From DASZGI01 sp035938995 (lineage in GTDB: Bacteria > Actinomycetota > Actinomycetes > Streptomycetales > Catenulisporaceae), in the NCBI RefSeq assembly GCF_035938995.1, contig NZ_DASZGI010000321.1, positions 1 to 30,476 on the forward strand: a stretch of DNA of 30,476 nucleotides, in the 5' to 3' direction. The position numbers and the translations under genes were made by a program. The stretch's first letter is position 1; each line of letters opens with the position of its first letter. Shown in pieces: positions 15,879-24,219 of the stretch. Under the pieces are notes generated by a model, which saw only the letters and a list, made by a program, of their open reading frames with translations, made no database searches and was not told the origin of the DNA.

Positions 15879-16715
15879 CTATATGTGTGCCATGCCGTGC
15901 GAGAACAGGAAGCCGTTGCCGCCGACCTCGACGGAGGCGACCAGGTCCCCGTCCCACTCCGCCCGTGCGAACATCAGCGACGGCCTCTTGATCTCCACCC
16001 CCTGGAGGATCTTGATCTGATCGCCGCGTTCGATCAGGCCGTGCCGCGTCAGATGGATGGCGAGCGGACCCGCCGCCGAGCCGGTCGCCGCGTCCTCGAC
16101 CACCCCGTAGGCCGGAGAGAACATGCGGCTGCGCCAGTGACCGGTGGACCTCGCGAAGCAGTTGGCCGCCATGTCGGGGAATTGAGCGAGCGCGCGGTGG
16201 TCGGGGTTGACGGCCGACAGCTCCGCGACGCTGTCGAGTCCGACGAAGACGTGCCGCGGGCCGTTGCGGTAGATCTCCACGGGAAGCGTCGAGGTCTTCA
16301 CGCCCAGGGCGTCCAGCAGTTCGTCGGCGTACTCGAACGGTTCCCAGGTCGGCACCGGTTGCCGCATCCGGGTGGCGACCACCTTCCCGTCCCGGCGGTC
16401 CAGTTCGAAGGGGATGATCCCCATGTGGGTCTCCAGGCGCAGCCGGTCCTGGTACGTCTGCGAGCCCAGGGCGATCGCGGTGCCCAGCAACGGGTGTCCG
16501 GCGAACGGCAGTTCGTTGACCGGGGTGAAGATGCGGATCCGCGCGTCGCCGCCCTTCCGCGGCGCGAGCACGAAGGTGGTCTCGGAGAGGTTCATCTCCC
16601 GGGCGATGCGCTGCATCCGCGTGGTGGAGAGGTCGTCGCAGTCGAAGAAGACTGCCACGGGATTGCCTTCCAGCGGCAGCGTGGCGAAAGCGTCCACGAC
16701 CACGTACTGATGCAT
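15879..16715 (-). CDS. phzF: trans-2,3-dihydro-3-hydroxyanthranilate isomerase PhzF
   Basis: 278 residues, the size of characterised PhzF; the ATG at 16715 follows GGGAGC. It isomerises DHHA to the unstable aminoketone that dimerises into the phenazine skeleton. Key residues fall at the same numbers as in the Pseudomonas enzyme: Glu45 (NLSETTFVL), His74 (PFAGHP) and Asp208 (EDAATGSAAG). The two-lobed diaminopimelate-epimerase-like fold is evident from the start HQYVVVDAFA, GNPVAVF and the second-lobe glycine-rich EDAATGSAAG segment. It lies 28 bases after phzE and is surely co-transcribed. Unlike many PhzF-like proteins of unknown role, its context settles the function. Confidence 0.96.
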   Translation of the reverse strand: MHQYVVVDAFATLPLEGNPVAVFFDCDDLSTTRMQRIAREMNLSETTFVLAPRKGGDARIRIFTPVNELPFAGHPLLGTAIALGSQTYQDRLRLETHMGIIPFELDRRDGKVVATRMRQPVPTWEPFEYADELLDALGVKTSTLPVEIYRNGPRHVFVGLDSVAELSAVNPDHRALAQFPDMAANCFARSTGHWRSRMFSPAYGVVEDAATGSAAGPLAIHLTRHGLIERGDQIKILQGVEIKRPSLMFARAEWDGDLVASVEVGGNGFLFSHGMAHI

Positions 16716-16743
16716 GTGCTGCTCCCAACTGGTCGATGCCGGA

Positions 16744-18699
16744 TCACGCGGCGGGTCTCAGGCTCACGGAGTACCGGGATGGCCGCGGCCCGCGGTCTCG
16801 ACCGGGCGCCCGCAGAACCTCCTCCACCGCGCCGGCGAGGATCCGCGGCCCGTTGAGGGTGAGCACCGACTCGGCGTGGAACTGCATCGAAGCGAAGTGC
16901 GAGCCGCGCAGCGCGTGCACTTCACCGGTCTCCGCATCACGGCTCACCTTGACTGCGCCGACACCTTCGACCTCGAACTCGTCGCCGCCGCACCGGGCCG
17001 CGAACGTGTTGTAGAAGCCGACCCGTTCACGGGCGCCGAACAGGTCGATCTCCTTCTGCACGCCCTGGTTGGGCACGGGCCTGCGGCGTATTTCGAGGCC
17101 GAGCCGCAGACTGAGCACCTGGTGGCTCAGGCAGACGGCGAGGAACGGCCTGCGCTCGCGCAGCAGGGTGCTCACCGCCGTGTGCAGGTGGTCCATCTTC
17201 GGGTGTCCGGCCTCGCCCGGATCACCCGGCCCCGGCCCCATGACCACGAGGTCGTACCCGTCGAAGGAGTAGTCCTCGTCGAACCGGCGCACAGTCACCG
17301 ACGGCCCGATGGACCGCAGCTGGTGCGCGATCATGAAGGTGAAGGTGTCTTCGGCATCGACGACCAGGACCTCGCGTCCGGCCAGGCCGGGCGCGCGCAG
17401 GCCGCACTCATCGGTCCCGTGCCGCCAGAAGTCCGCGATGGACTCGTTGCGTTCCTCCAGAGCGGCCCGAACGCGCGGGTGCGCGCCGAGGCGGGTGAGG
17501 GTGCGATCCTTCAGGGCCGAGATCAGCCCCGCGGCCTTGGCCCGGGTCTCGGCGGCCTCGGCCGCCGGGTCGGAGTGGCGCACGAGTGTGGCGCCGACGC
17601 CGATCGTCACCCGCCCGCCGGGGTCGATGTCGGCGGTGCGGATCAGAATCGCGGAATCCAGGTCGCGCTCGCCGTTCTCGCCGCGGCTGACGAGCGCGGC
17701 GACACCGCTGTAGTAGCCGCGGCCCCGCGGCTCGTACTGATCGATGACGCGGCAGGCGCTCTCGAGCGGACTGCCGGTGACGGTCGGCGCGAACAGCGTC
17801 TCGCGCAGCACTTCTCGCACGTCGCGGGAGGTGCGCCCCTCGATGAAGTACTCGGTGTGGGCGAGGCGGGCCATCTCCTTGAGATACGGGCCGACGATCC
17901 GGCCGCCCTCCTCGCAGATCCGGGCCATCATCTTCAGTTCCTCGTCCACCACCATGTACAGCTCGTCGGCCTCCTTGCGGTCGGCGAGGAAGTCCATGAC
18001 CTCGGGCAGGGTCGGGCCCGACGGGGGATAGCGGTAGGTGCCGCTGATGGGGTTCATCACGGCGACGCCGCCGCTGAGGCTGATGTGCCGCTCGGGCGAG
18101 GCGCCGACGAGGGTCCGAGAGCCGGTGTGGATGATGAACGTCCAGTAGGCGCCGGTCTCGCGCACCAGCAAGCGGCGGAAGAGTGCCAGCGCGCTGTGCA
18201 TCTGGTAGTTGGTGATGTCGGCGACGAAAGAGCGCTTGATGACGAAGTTCGCGCCCTCTCCGGTGCCGATGACCTCTGAGATGATCCGGCGCACGGTGTC
18301 CGCGTACGCCTCGTCGTCGATGTCGAAGTGCTCGCCGGTGAGCTCTGTCGCGGTGTCCGGGAGCGCGGCCAGCGCTTCCGCGACCGGGACGGTCTCCTGA
18401 CCGGTGACGGACAGAGCGATCAAGGGCGCACCGTCGTCGGGCGCTGCGAATCCCCGTTCGGCGATCTGCCGGTACGGAATGACGGCCAGCACTTCGTGCG
18501 TGGGGCCAGCGGCCCCCATCGGCCCGTCGTTCAGCGGGATGTCCGCCAGCGACGCCGGCTGCGACACCTCGCCGACGAGGATGTCCAGCAGACCGGGTCC
18601 GGTCGTCTCGGGGCGGTGGAGCAGGGCGAACGGCCCCGGCTTGGGGCCGAGGATCCGCTGCAACAGGCCGCTGGGGCCGGTGATCCGGGTCGCGGTCAT
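16744..18699 (-). CDS. phzE: 2-amino-2-desoxyisochorismate (ADIC) synthase PhzE
   Basis: 651 residues. The ATG at 18699 overlaps the TGA of the upstream gene (ATGA), indicating translational coupling. It makes ADIC from chorismate and glutamine, the committed step. Residues 1 to about 430 are the chorismate-binding (anthranilate synthase I-like) domain with PhzE-specific blocks such as NPISGTYRYPPSGPTLPEV, RKEADELYMVVDEELKMM and LAHTEYFIEGRTSRDVRE. About 460-640 is a class I glutamine amidotransferase domain with Cys523 in AVCLSHQVLSLRLGL, the oxyanion-type GPGPGDPGE and the His/Glu pair in QFHAES. The fused two-domain layout is normal for PhzE. The upstream in-frame extension to 18897 lies inside the phzCD gene and is not used. 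Confidence 0.96.
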   Translation of the reverse strand: MTATRITGPSGLLQRILGPKPGPFALLHRPETTGPGLLDILVGEVSQPASLADIPLNDGPMGAAGPTHEVLAVIPYRQIAERGFAAPDDGAPLIALSVTGQETVPVAEALAALPDTATELTGEHFDIDDEAYADTVRRIISEVIGTGEGANFVIKRSFVADITNYQMHSALALFRRLLVRETGAYWTFIIHTGSRTLVGASPERHISLSGGVAVMNPISGTYRYPPSGPTLPEVMDFLADRKEADELYMVVDEELKMMARICEEGGRIVGPYLKEMARLAHTEYFIEGRTSRDVREVLRETLFAPTVTGSPLESACRVIDQYEPRGRGYYSGVAALVSRGENGERDLDSAILIRTADIDPGGRVTIGVGATLVRHSDPAAEAAETRAKAAGLISALKDRTLTRLGAHPRVRAALEERNESIADFWRHGTDECGLRAPGLAGREVLVVDAEDTFTFMIAHQLRSIGPSVTVRRFDEDYSFDGYDLVVMGPGPGDPGEAGHPKMDHLHTAVSTLLRERRPFLAVCLSHQVLSLRLGLEIRRRPVPNQGVQKEIDLFGARERVGFYNTFAARCGGDEFEVEGVGAVKVSRDAETGEVHALRGSHFASMQFHAESVLTLNGPRILAGAVEEVLRAPGRDRGPRPSRYSVSLRPAA

Positions 18700-20558
18700 C
18701 CGACTGCCTCCTTCGCGCTGGCGACCTGCTCGGCCGTGACGACCACGGCGCAGCGTTCGGCCGCGTAACGGATCGCCATGCGGTGGTACTCGGCCGAGAA
18801 GTCGGCGACGGCGTCGGCGATCACGAACGTCTCGATGTCGTTGGTGAACGCTTCGACCGCTGACATCAGGACCCCGACGTGGGCGTAGACGCCGCACACG
18901 ATCAACTGGTCACGTCCGCGGGACCGCATACGCTCCAGCAGGTCCGAGCGGAAGAACGCGCTGTAGCGCCATTTGGTGAGCACCCAGTCGCCGGCCGCCG
19001 GCGCCAGCTCGTCGACGACCTCGCGGTCGGCCGGTTCGGTGCGCATCCCGGGTCCCCAGAAGTCCTTGAGCAGGCCGCGCTGTTCGGAGCTCATGCCGCC
19101 CGGCTGGGCGGTGTAGGCGACCGGGACTCCGTGCTGGGCGCACCACGCGCGGACCAGCGACGCGTTGCGCACGAGCTGCTCGCGAACACCGTCCGGGAAC
19201 GGCTTGAGGAAGTAGCGCTGCATGTCGTGGACCAGCAGGACCGCGCGCTGCGGATCGATGGTCCACGGCGCCGTGTTGACAGGCAGCTCGCCGCTGGTGG
19301 GAAACGAGTAGGAGGCGATGGGCGGCAGGCCGACCGCGGACCCTGATTTCCGGTTCCCGGAGCTTGCGGGGCCGGGGCGTTCGGTCCAGTAGTCCCAGGC
19401 CGAGACGACGGCAAGGGCCTGAGACGGGTTGAGCCGCGGGTCGCACAGGCTGGTGTAGCGTTCGCCGACGTGGTCGAGAGCCGCGGCGTCAGAAGCGCAC
19501 TCGGTGGCGTTGTCCGGCGTCGTCTCCAGGTGCAGACCGCCGGGTACGCCGTCCGCGGAGACGACGGCCCGATGGAAGTTGCGCACCTCGCGTGCGACCG
19601 TCTCCACCATTCGGGTCTTGTTGCCGTCGGGCGCCGTGATGGTGTTGGCGTGCATCGGGTCGGCCAGCCAGATGACCGGGTGACCGGCCGCGCGGACGGC
19701 TTTGACCAGCGGCGGCAGCCGGTCGGCGACGATGTCGGCGCCCATCCGGGCGATGAGGGTGAGCCGGCCGGGCTCCCGCGCGGGATCCAGCCGCTCGCAC
19801 AGCGCCAGCACTTCGGCGGGGGTCATGCCGGGGCCGACCTTGCAGGCCACCGGATTGACGACGGCGGAGAGCAGCGAGACGTGCGCCCCGTCCACCTGGC
19901 GGGTCCGCTCGCCGACCCACGGCCAGTGCGTGGAGCCGAGGTACGCCTGCCCCAAGTCGTCCCGGCGCAGCAGGGGCAGCTCATAGTCGAGCAGCAGCGC
20001 CTCGTGGCTGGTCCAGACCGGCAGTTCGATGCCCGCACCCGCGCTCGAGCCCTTCCAGCCGAGGTTTTCCATGATCTCGTTCGCGGCCATGTAGCCGGCC
20101 AGGATCCGCAGCGGATCGGGCCGCCGGCTCTCCCGCGTCGCCTCCAGCCCGTTGACCATGTCGCCCCGGTAGCAGGGCAGTGCGATGCCGCCGACCTGCT
20201 CCGTAGCCTGGGAACGCGGCTTGGCGAACTGGCCGGCGATCCGGCCGACGCGGACCACGGGCCGCTGGGCGACCAGGCGCAGGGCGCCGGCCAGCTGGTC
20301 CAGCACCGCGATCTTGCGGGCGACGTGGCCGGGGGTGCGCTCGTTCACGTCCTCGGCGCAGTCCCCGGCCTGGATGATCTTGGCCTCACCCACGGCGACC
20401 CGGGCCAGGATGCCGCGCAGCGTGCGCACGTCCTGCGCCCGCACGAGCGGCGGGCTCGCTTCCAGCGTTTCGCGTACGCGCCGAACCTGCGATTCGTCTC
20501 CCCATTCGGGCTGTTGCAGAGCTTCGCGGAACCGGACTCCGTACAGAAGTTCTTCCAT
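18696..20558 (-). CDS. phzC-phzD: Fused PhzC-PhzD: type II DAHP synthase plus isochorismatase-type ADIC hydrolase
   Basis: 620 residues. I chose the ATG at 20558 (MEELLYGVRF, like the MDELL start of known PhzC) with GGAG about 6 bases upstream; a TTG 12 bases earlier overlaps that site. Residues 1 to about 385 are a complete PhzC: GDCAED, RVGRIAGQFAKPRS, YLGSTHWPWVGERTRQVDG, NPVACKVGP, GNKTRMV, GLHLETTPDN and SLCDPRLNPSQAL. A Gly/Ser/Pro-rich linker of about 20 residues (near SGNRKSGSA) leads in frame into a complete PhzD (about 410-620): VLLVHDMQRYFL with Asp445 aligning to catalytic Asp38, LLKDFWGPGM, LTKWRYSAFF with Lys529 aligning to Lys122, and CGVYAHVG. PhzC feeds erythrose-4-phosphate and PEP into the shikimate route; PhzD hydrolyses ADIC to DHHA. 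They are separate genes in the Pseudomonas operons. There is no stop or frameshift between the domains. Confidence 0.94.
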   Translation of the reverse strand: MEELLYGVRFREALQQPEWGDESQVRRVRETLEASPPLVRAQDVRTLRGILARVAVGEAKIIQAGDCAEDVNERTPGHVARKIAVLDQLAGALRLVAQRPVVRVGRIAGQFAKPRSQATEQVGGIALPCYRGDMVNGLEATRESRRPDPLRILAGYMAANEIMENLGWKGSSAGAGIELPVWTSHEALLLDYELPLLRRDDLGQAYLGSTHWPWVGERTRQVDGAHVSLLSAVVNPVACKVGPGMTPAEVLALCERLDPAREPGRLTLIARMGADIVADRLPPLVKAVRAAGHPVIWLADPMHANTITAPDGNKTRMVETVAREVRNFHRAVVSADGVPGGLHLETTPDNATECASDAAALDHVGERYTSLCDPRLNPSQALAVVSAWDYWTERPGPASSGNRKSGSAVGLPPIASYSFPTSGELPVNTAPWTIDPQRAVLLVHDMQRYFLKPFPDGVREQLVRNASLVRAWCAQHGVPVAYTAQPGGMSSEQRGLLKDFWGPGMRTEPADREVVDELAPAAGDWVLTKWRYSAFFRSDLLERMRSRGRDQLIVCGVYAHVGVLMSAVEAFTNDIETFVIADAVADFSAEYHRMAIRYAAERCAVVVTAEQVASAKEAVG

Positions 20559-20585
20559 CCTGCTCTCCAATTCCGGCGGCCCGGC

Positions 20586-21074
20586 TCAGGTCGGAATTCC
20601 CTCGCGCTTGATCTCCGGTACCGGAATGCCGAGCGCGCGCAGCTGCTCGAAGGGGTTCATGAACTCGCGCTGCAGCTTGATCTTCTCGTCCTCGAAGGTG
20701 AACGAGTGCAGGAAGTGGTTCTCGTAGTAGCCGTCCGGGTAGCCGGGGAAACGGATCGCGCCGTGCCCGTCGCATTCGACCCAGAAATGATTCGGGTCGT
20801 CGGTCTCGAAGATCTGGACGTTGTACCATTCCCAGTCCGGAAAGCATTTGAGCGACCAGACCGCGTGGTCCGCCAGCCGGTCGCGACCGTGGATGGCGAT
20901 CGGCGCGCCGGTGTCGTTGGTCCACAGCCCGCCGACCCCGTCCTCGGTGAAGAGCTCGTGCCGCCGGAGCCGGTCCTGCCCCGTGGTTTTCATGTAACGC
21001 TCCACCGTGGCGCGGTTCGTGCGGCGCAGCTCGACCGCATCGGCGAATCCGCGGGAAAGGGTGGATTCAGACAT
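20586..21074 (-). CDS. phzB: Phenazine biosynthesis protein PhzB (PhzA/B family)
   Basis: 162 residues, the typical length; the ATG at 21074 has GAAGGGA about 5 bases upstream. It is the small NTF2-fold dimer that binds the PhzF product and promotes condensation of two molecules to the tricyclic precursor. Matching blocks are NRATVERYMKT, RLRRHELFTEDG, GLWTNDTGAPI, FPDWEWYNV, FWVECDGHG, GYYENHFLHSF and MNPFEQLRALGI. Residues I recall as functional in Burkholderia PhzA (Arg41, His73, Ser77, Glu140) correspond to Arg38, His70, Ser74 and Glu137 here. It is the first gene of the operon. Only one A/B copy is present, as in non-Pseudomonas clusters; in Pseudomonas the gene is duplicated as phzA and phzB. 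Confidence 0.95.
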   Translation of the reverse strand: MSESTLSRGFADAVELRRTNRATVERYMKTTGQDRLRRHELFTEDGVGGLWTNDTGAPIAIHGRDRLADHAVWSLKCFPDWEWYNVQIFETDDPNHFWVECDGHGAIRFPGYPDGYYENHFLHSFTFEDEKIKLQREFMNPFEQLRALGIPVPEIKREGIPT

Positions 21075-21105
21075 GGGTGTCCCTTCGAGGTGAATGGAAG
21101 GTGTA

Positions 21106-21177
21106 CCGATAAAGACGCGGCCCCTTATCCGGCCGGGATCGCCACGCTCGGAACGTTTCCGTCCGTGGCCGATTATG
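21106..21177 (-). promoter_or_regulatory. Tentative phzB promoter -10 and 5' leader hairpin
   Basis: On the minus strand CATAAT (21177-21172) is the best -10-like hexamer upstream of phzB and would give a leader of about 90 bases. I see no matching -35 box, as expected for an activator-dependent promoter. Inside the leader, CCGATAA (21106-21112) and TTATCCGG (21125-21132) can pair with one bulge around 12 bases. Confidence 0.3.
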
Positions 21178-21215
21178 TGGGGCACGGGTGGAGCCGTCGC
21201 GGCCACCGCGACTTG

Positions 21216-21281
21216 ATACGTCGCCGATACGGCGCGGATACGGCAGCGGCTGCTCCAGGCATACGGCGAATCACCTATACA
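21216..21281. promoter_or_regulatory. Heptamer direct-repeat array, SARP-type binding site candidate
   Basis: On the plus strand ATACGTC (21216-21222), ATACGGC (21227-21233) and ATACGGC (21238-21244) repeat at an exact 11-base period with 4-base spacers. A fourth ATACGGC lies at 21261-21267, and 8 bases after it comes TATACA (21276-21281). SARP activators of the DnrI/ActII-ORF4 type bind heptamer direct repeats of 11-bp period, the last one 8 bp before the -10. The array lies between phzB (minus) and the helicase gene (plus). The 8-bp rule fits a rightward promoter, while the biological logic favours phzB to the left; both may be controlled. Confidence 0.6.
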
Positions 21282-21388
21282 GCTTTACGCGGTACGGCGG
21301 TCGGCTATGGCCTTGCGGAAGGCATGCGGCCGGCAGCAGGAGCACACCCAGCCATCCGTCCGTCGGTTCGCTCTGGAAAGATGCGCCC

Positions 21389-24169
21389 GTGACGACGACG
21401 GCGGACCGCATCGCGGAACGGCTCGCGGCCGAGGCGTGGCCCGGCGCGTTCCGCGAGTACCAGGTCGACGCGCTGAACCGGCTCGACGAATGTCGCCGGG
21501 CCGGGCGTCGGCGGGCCTGGCTCGTCCTGCCGCCCGGCGCGGGCAAGACACTGGTCGGGCTGGAAGCGGCGCGGCGGCGCGGGGGACGGGTCGTGGTGTT
21601 CGTGCCCACGACCGCGATCCAGGGGCAGTGGGTGCGCACCTGGCAGCAGTTCATGCCGCAGGAGGTCACCGCGGGGACCGACCGCGACCTCCGACACGGC
21701 ATCACCGTGCTGACCTACCAGTCTCTCGCCGTATTCGACAGCGACAGCGACAGCGACGCGTCCGGCAATGACGTCGAGCCGCACGACGACCGCGAGCCGC
21801 CCGGGGACACTCCGCGCGACCGCGACCGCCCGCTGCTCAGCTTCCTGCACGCCAACGGCAGGGCCCTGATCCAGGCGCTGCGGTCCGCCGGGCCGGTCAC
21901 GGTGATCCTCGACGAATGCCACCACCTGCTGGAGACCTGGGGCCGGGTCGTCGCGGACCTGCTCGACGAGCTGTCCGGCGCCGACGTCATCGGGCTGACG
22001 GCGACCCCGCCGGACTCGCTGACGTCCGCGCAGGCCGCACTCGTCGAGCGGTTGTTCGGCACGCCGGTGCGCGGCGCCGGCCTGCCCGCCGTCGTCCGTG
22101 CCGGATACCTGGCCCCGTTCGCCGAGCTCGCGTTCCTCACCGCGCCCACGCCGGTCGAGGCCGAGTACATCCGCGCCGAAGCGGAACGCTTCGGCGAGTT
22201 CCGCGGCGACCTGCTCGACCCCGGATTCGCCGCGTCCGGCTTCCTGAACTGGTGCGACGCGCGCTTCGTGACCCGCACGGACGCGGCAGCGGTGGAAAGC
22301 GCGACCGGTAATGGCACCGGCACCGGCACCGTCGCCGTCTCCTGGAGCCAGCTCGAACACGAGGCTCAGCCGCTCGCCCGCGCCGCACTGCGCCTGCACC
22401 ATGACGGGCTGCTCGACCTGCCGCCCGGCGCGCGCCTTCGCGAGGAGCACCGCACCTCCCCGACCGCAGAGGACTGGGTCGCCCTGCTCGACGACTACGT
22501 GACCGGTTGCCTCGGCCGGTCGGCGGACCCGCGGGACCAAGAGGCCGTCGACGCGATCCGCGCCGCGCTCCCGTCGATCGGCTACCGGCTCACCCGCCGC
22601 GGCATACGCGCCGCCCAATCCCCGGTCGACCGGGTGCTGGCCCGCAGCGACGCCAAGACCGACGCCGCCGTCGAGATCGCCGCCGCCGAAGCCGCCGAGC
22701 TAGGGGAGCGTCTGCGCGCGCTGATCCTCTGCGACTTCGAATCCGCATCCGCCACCCTTCCGGCCCGCCTGGTCGACGTGCTCGACGCACAGGCCGGCGG
22801 CGCGTGGCTCACCCTCGGAAAGCTCGCCGCGGACCCGCGCACCGCGGCCCTGGATCCGCTGATGGTGACCGGGCGCACGGTCACCGCCGGGGTCGGGACC
22901 GCGGCGGCTTTCGTCGCCTGGGCCGCGGCTCGCATGCCAGGCCTCGAACTCGCGGTGGAACCCGACCCCGAGGGCGTGGTGGCCCGGATCACCGGAGCGT
23001 GGAGCCCGCGCGACTGGGTGCCGCTGGTCACCGAGTACTTCCAGTCAGGGCTCTGCCGCGTCCTGGTCGGCACCCGCGCGCTGCTCGGCGAGGGCTGGGA
23101 CGCCCACACGGTCAACGCGGTCGTCGACCTCACCAGCGCCACCACCGTGGGCGCGGTCGTCCAGCTGCGCGGACGCGGGCTGCGGCTCGATCCGTCCTGG
23201 TCGGACAAGACCTCGAACAACTGGACCGTAGTCTGTGCGACCGGCGCGCATCCGAAGGGCACGGCGGACTGGAACCGGTTCGTCCGCAAGCACGAGGGCT
23301 ACCTCGCCGCGGCCGACACGGGCGACATCGTCTCAGGGGTCGGCCACGTCGACCCGGCGTTCTCCCCGTATGCGCCGCCCGCCGCGGACACCTTCATCGC
23401 CGTCAACGCGGCGATGCTGATACGCGCGGGGGAGCGGGACCGCACCCCGGAACGCTGGTCGGTCGGCCGCCCCTACACTGACGAGCTCGTCCACACCATC
23501 CGAGTCCGCACCCCGCGCCGCACCCAGACCCTGGTCTCGGACCGGCCGCCAGGCCGACCGCTCCCGTTGCCCGCCCCCGCCGGGCTGGAGGCGACGAATC
23601 TGCACAGGCTGACCCTCTGGTTCGCGATCAATCGGGCGGTGCGCCTGCTCGCCGACGCCGCCGGACCGCCGCCGGTGAGTACGTTCGCTTACACGGTCGC
23701 CGAAGCGATGCGCGACTGCGGCCTGTCCGAGGTCGGCGCGGACGCCGTGCGCTCGGCCACCGAGCCGGACGGCACGTACCGCATCGAACTGGCCGGGGTC
23801 TCGACCGCCGTCTCGCTCAAGTTCACCCGCGCCCTCGACGAACTCGTCTCGCCCGTCGACGAACCGCGCTGGTTCATCCCCCGCTACGAACTGCCCCCGC
23901 TGCCGGAGGCGCCGCGCGCCCGCCGCGCCGCCGCCCGCGCCTGGCTGCGTGGCCGAGCCCCGGCGAACGTGGTCGTGTACCACCCGGTTCCCGCCGTGTT
24001 CGCCCGCCCGGCCCGCCGCCTCGACATCTTCGCCGGCCACTGGCGCCGCTGGATCTCCCCGGGCACGCCGATCGCGACCAGCACACCGGAGGGTGAGGGC
24101 GTCCTGGTCACCCACCGAGGCCGCAGCCCTCTCGATGCGACGACGGCCCTGCGCGTCGCCTGGCACTGA
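21389..24169 (+). CDS. DEAD/DEAH-box superfamily 2 helicase with unassigned C-terminal region
   Basis: 926 residues. I chose the GTG at 21389 (GGAAAG 8 bases upstream); the open frame reaches back to 21188, but that part is intergenic in character. Motifs in order: Q-like FREYQVDALNRL, Walker A LPPGAGKT (Lys53), Walker B DECHH (Asp175), motif III TATP (from residue 204), then a long stretch of about 300 residues, and the second RecA domain with VGTRALLGEGWDAH and motif VI QLRGRGLR (from Gln592). An Asp/Ser/Arg-rich loop (about 115-150) interrupts domain 1. Residues about 610-926 match no domain I know. It should be an ATP-driven nucleic-acid motor. It stands alone, divergent from phzB, with no nuclease or methylase partner visible, so a defence role cannot be claimed. 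Confidence 0.9.
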   Translation: MTTTADRIAERLAAEAWPGAFREYQVDALNRLDECRRAGRRRAWLVLPPGAGKTLVGLEAARRRGGRVVVFVPTTAIQGQWVRTWQQFMPQEVTAGTDRDLRHGITVLTYQSLAVFDSDSDSDASGNDVEPHDDREPPGDTPRDRDRPLLSFLHANGRALIQALRSAGPVTVILDECHHLLETWGRVVADLLDELSGADVIGLTATPPDSLTSAQAALVERLFGTPVRGAGLPAVVRAGYLAPFAELAFLTAPTPVEAEYIRAEAERFGEFRGDLLDPGFAASGFLNWCDARFVTRTDAAAVESATGNGTGTGTVAVSWSQLEHEAQPLARAALRLHHDGLLDLPPGARLREEHRTSPTAEDWVALLDDYVTGCLGRSADPRDQEAVDAIRAALPSIGYRLTRRGIRAAQSPVDRVLARSDAKTDAAVEIAAAEAAELGERLRALILCDFESASATLPARLVDVLDAQAGGAWLTLGKLAADPRTAALDPLMVTGRTVTAGVGTAAAFVAWAAARMPGLELAVEPDPEGVVARITGAWSPRDWVPLVTEYFQSGLCRVLVGTRALLGEGWDAHTVNAVVDLTSATTVGAVVQLRGRGLRLDPSWSDKTSNNWTVVCATGAHPKGTADWNRFVRKHEGYLAAADTGDIVSGVGHVDPAFSPYAPPAADTFIAVNAAMLIRAGERDRTPERWSVGRPYTDELVHTIRVRTPRRTQTLVSDRPPGRPLPLPAPAGLEATNLHRLTLWFAINRAVRLLADAAGPPPVSTFAYTVAEAMRDCGLSEVGADAVRSATEPDGTYRIELAGVSTAVSLKFTRALDELVSPVDEPRWFIPRYELPPLPEAPRARRAAARAWLRGRAPANVVVYHPVPAVFARPARRLDIFAGHWRRWISPGTPIATSTPEGEGVLVTHRGRSPLDATTALRVAWH

Positions 24170-24219
24170 TATCGGCACGACCATGGAGGCTGCCGACCGC
24201 GACGCCGCCGGGCACCGCG

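Noticed and set aside
20559..20570. TTG at 20570 as the start of the phzC-phzD gene
   Set aside because: The ATG at 20558 aligns with the start of known PhzC, and the GGAG needed as its ribosome site lies within the extra codons.
16714..21392. Plus-strand open frames across phzE, phzCD and phzB (16714-18279 and 19470-21392)
   Set aside because: They are antisense shadows of genes whose products match known enzymes along their whole length.
21389..24169. Restriction or phage-defence system built on the helicase
   Set aside because: No methylase, nuclease or other defence partner is adjacent, so I report it only as a helicase of unknown role.
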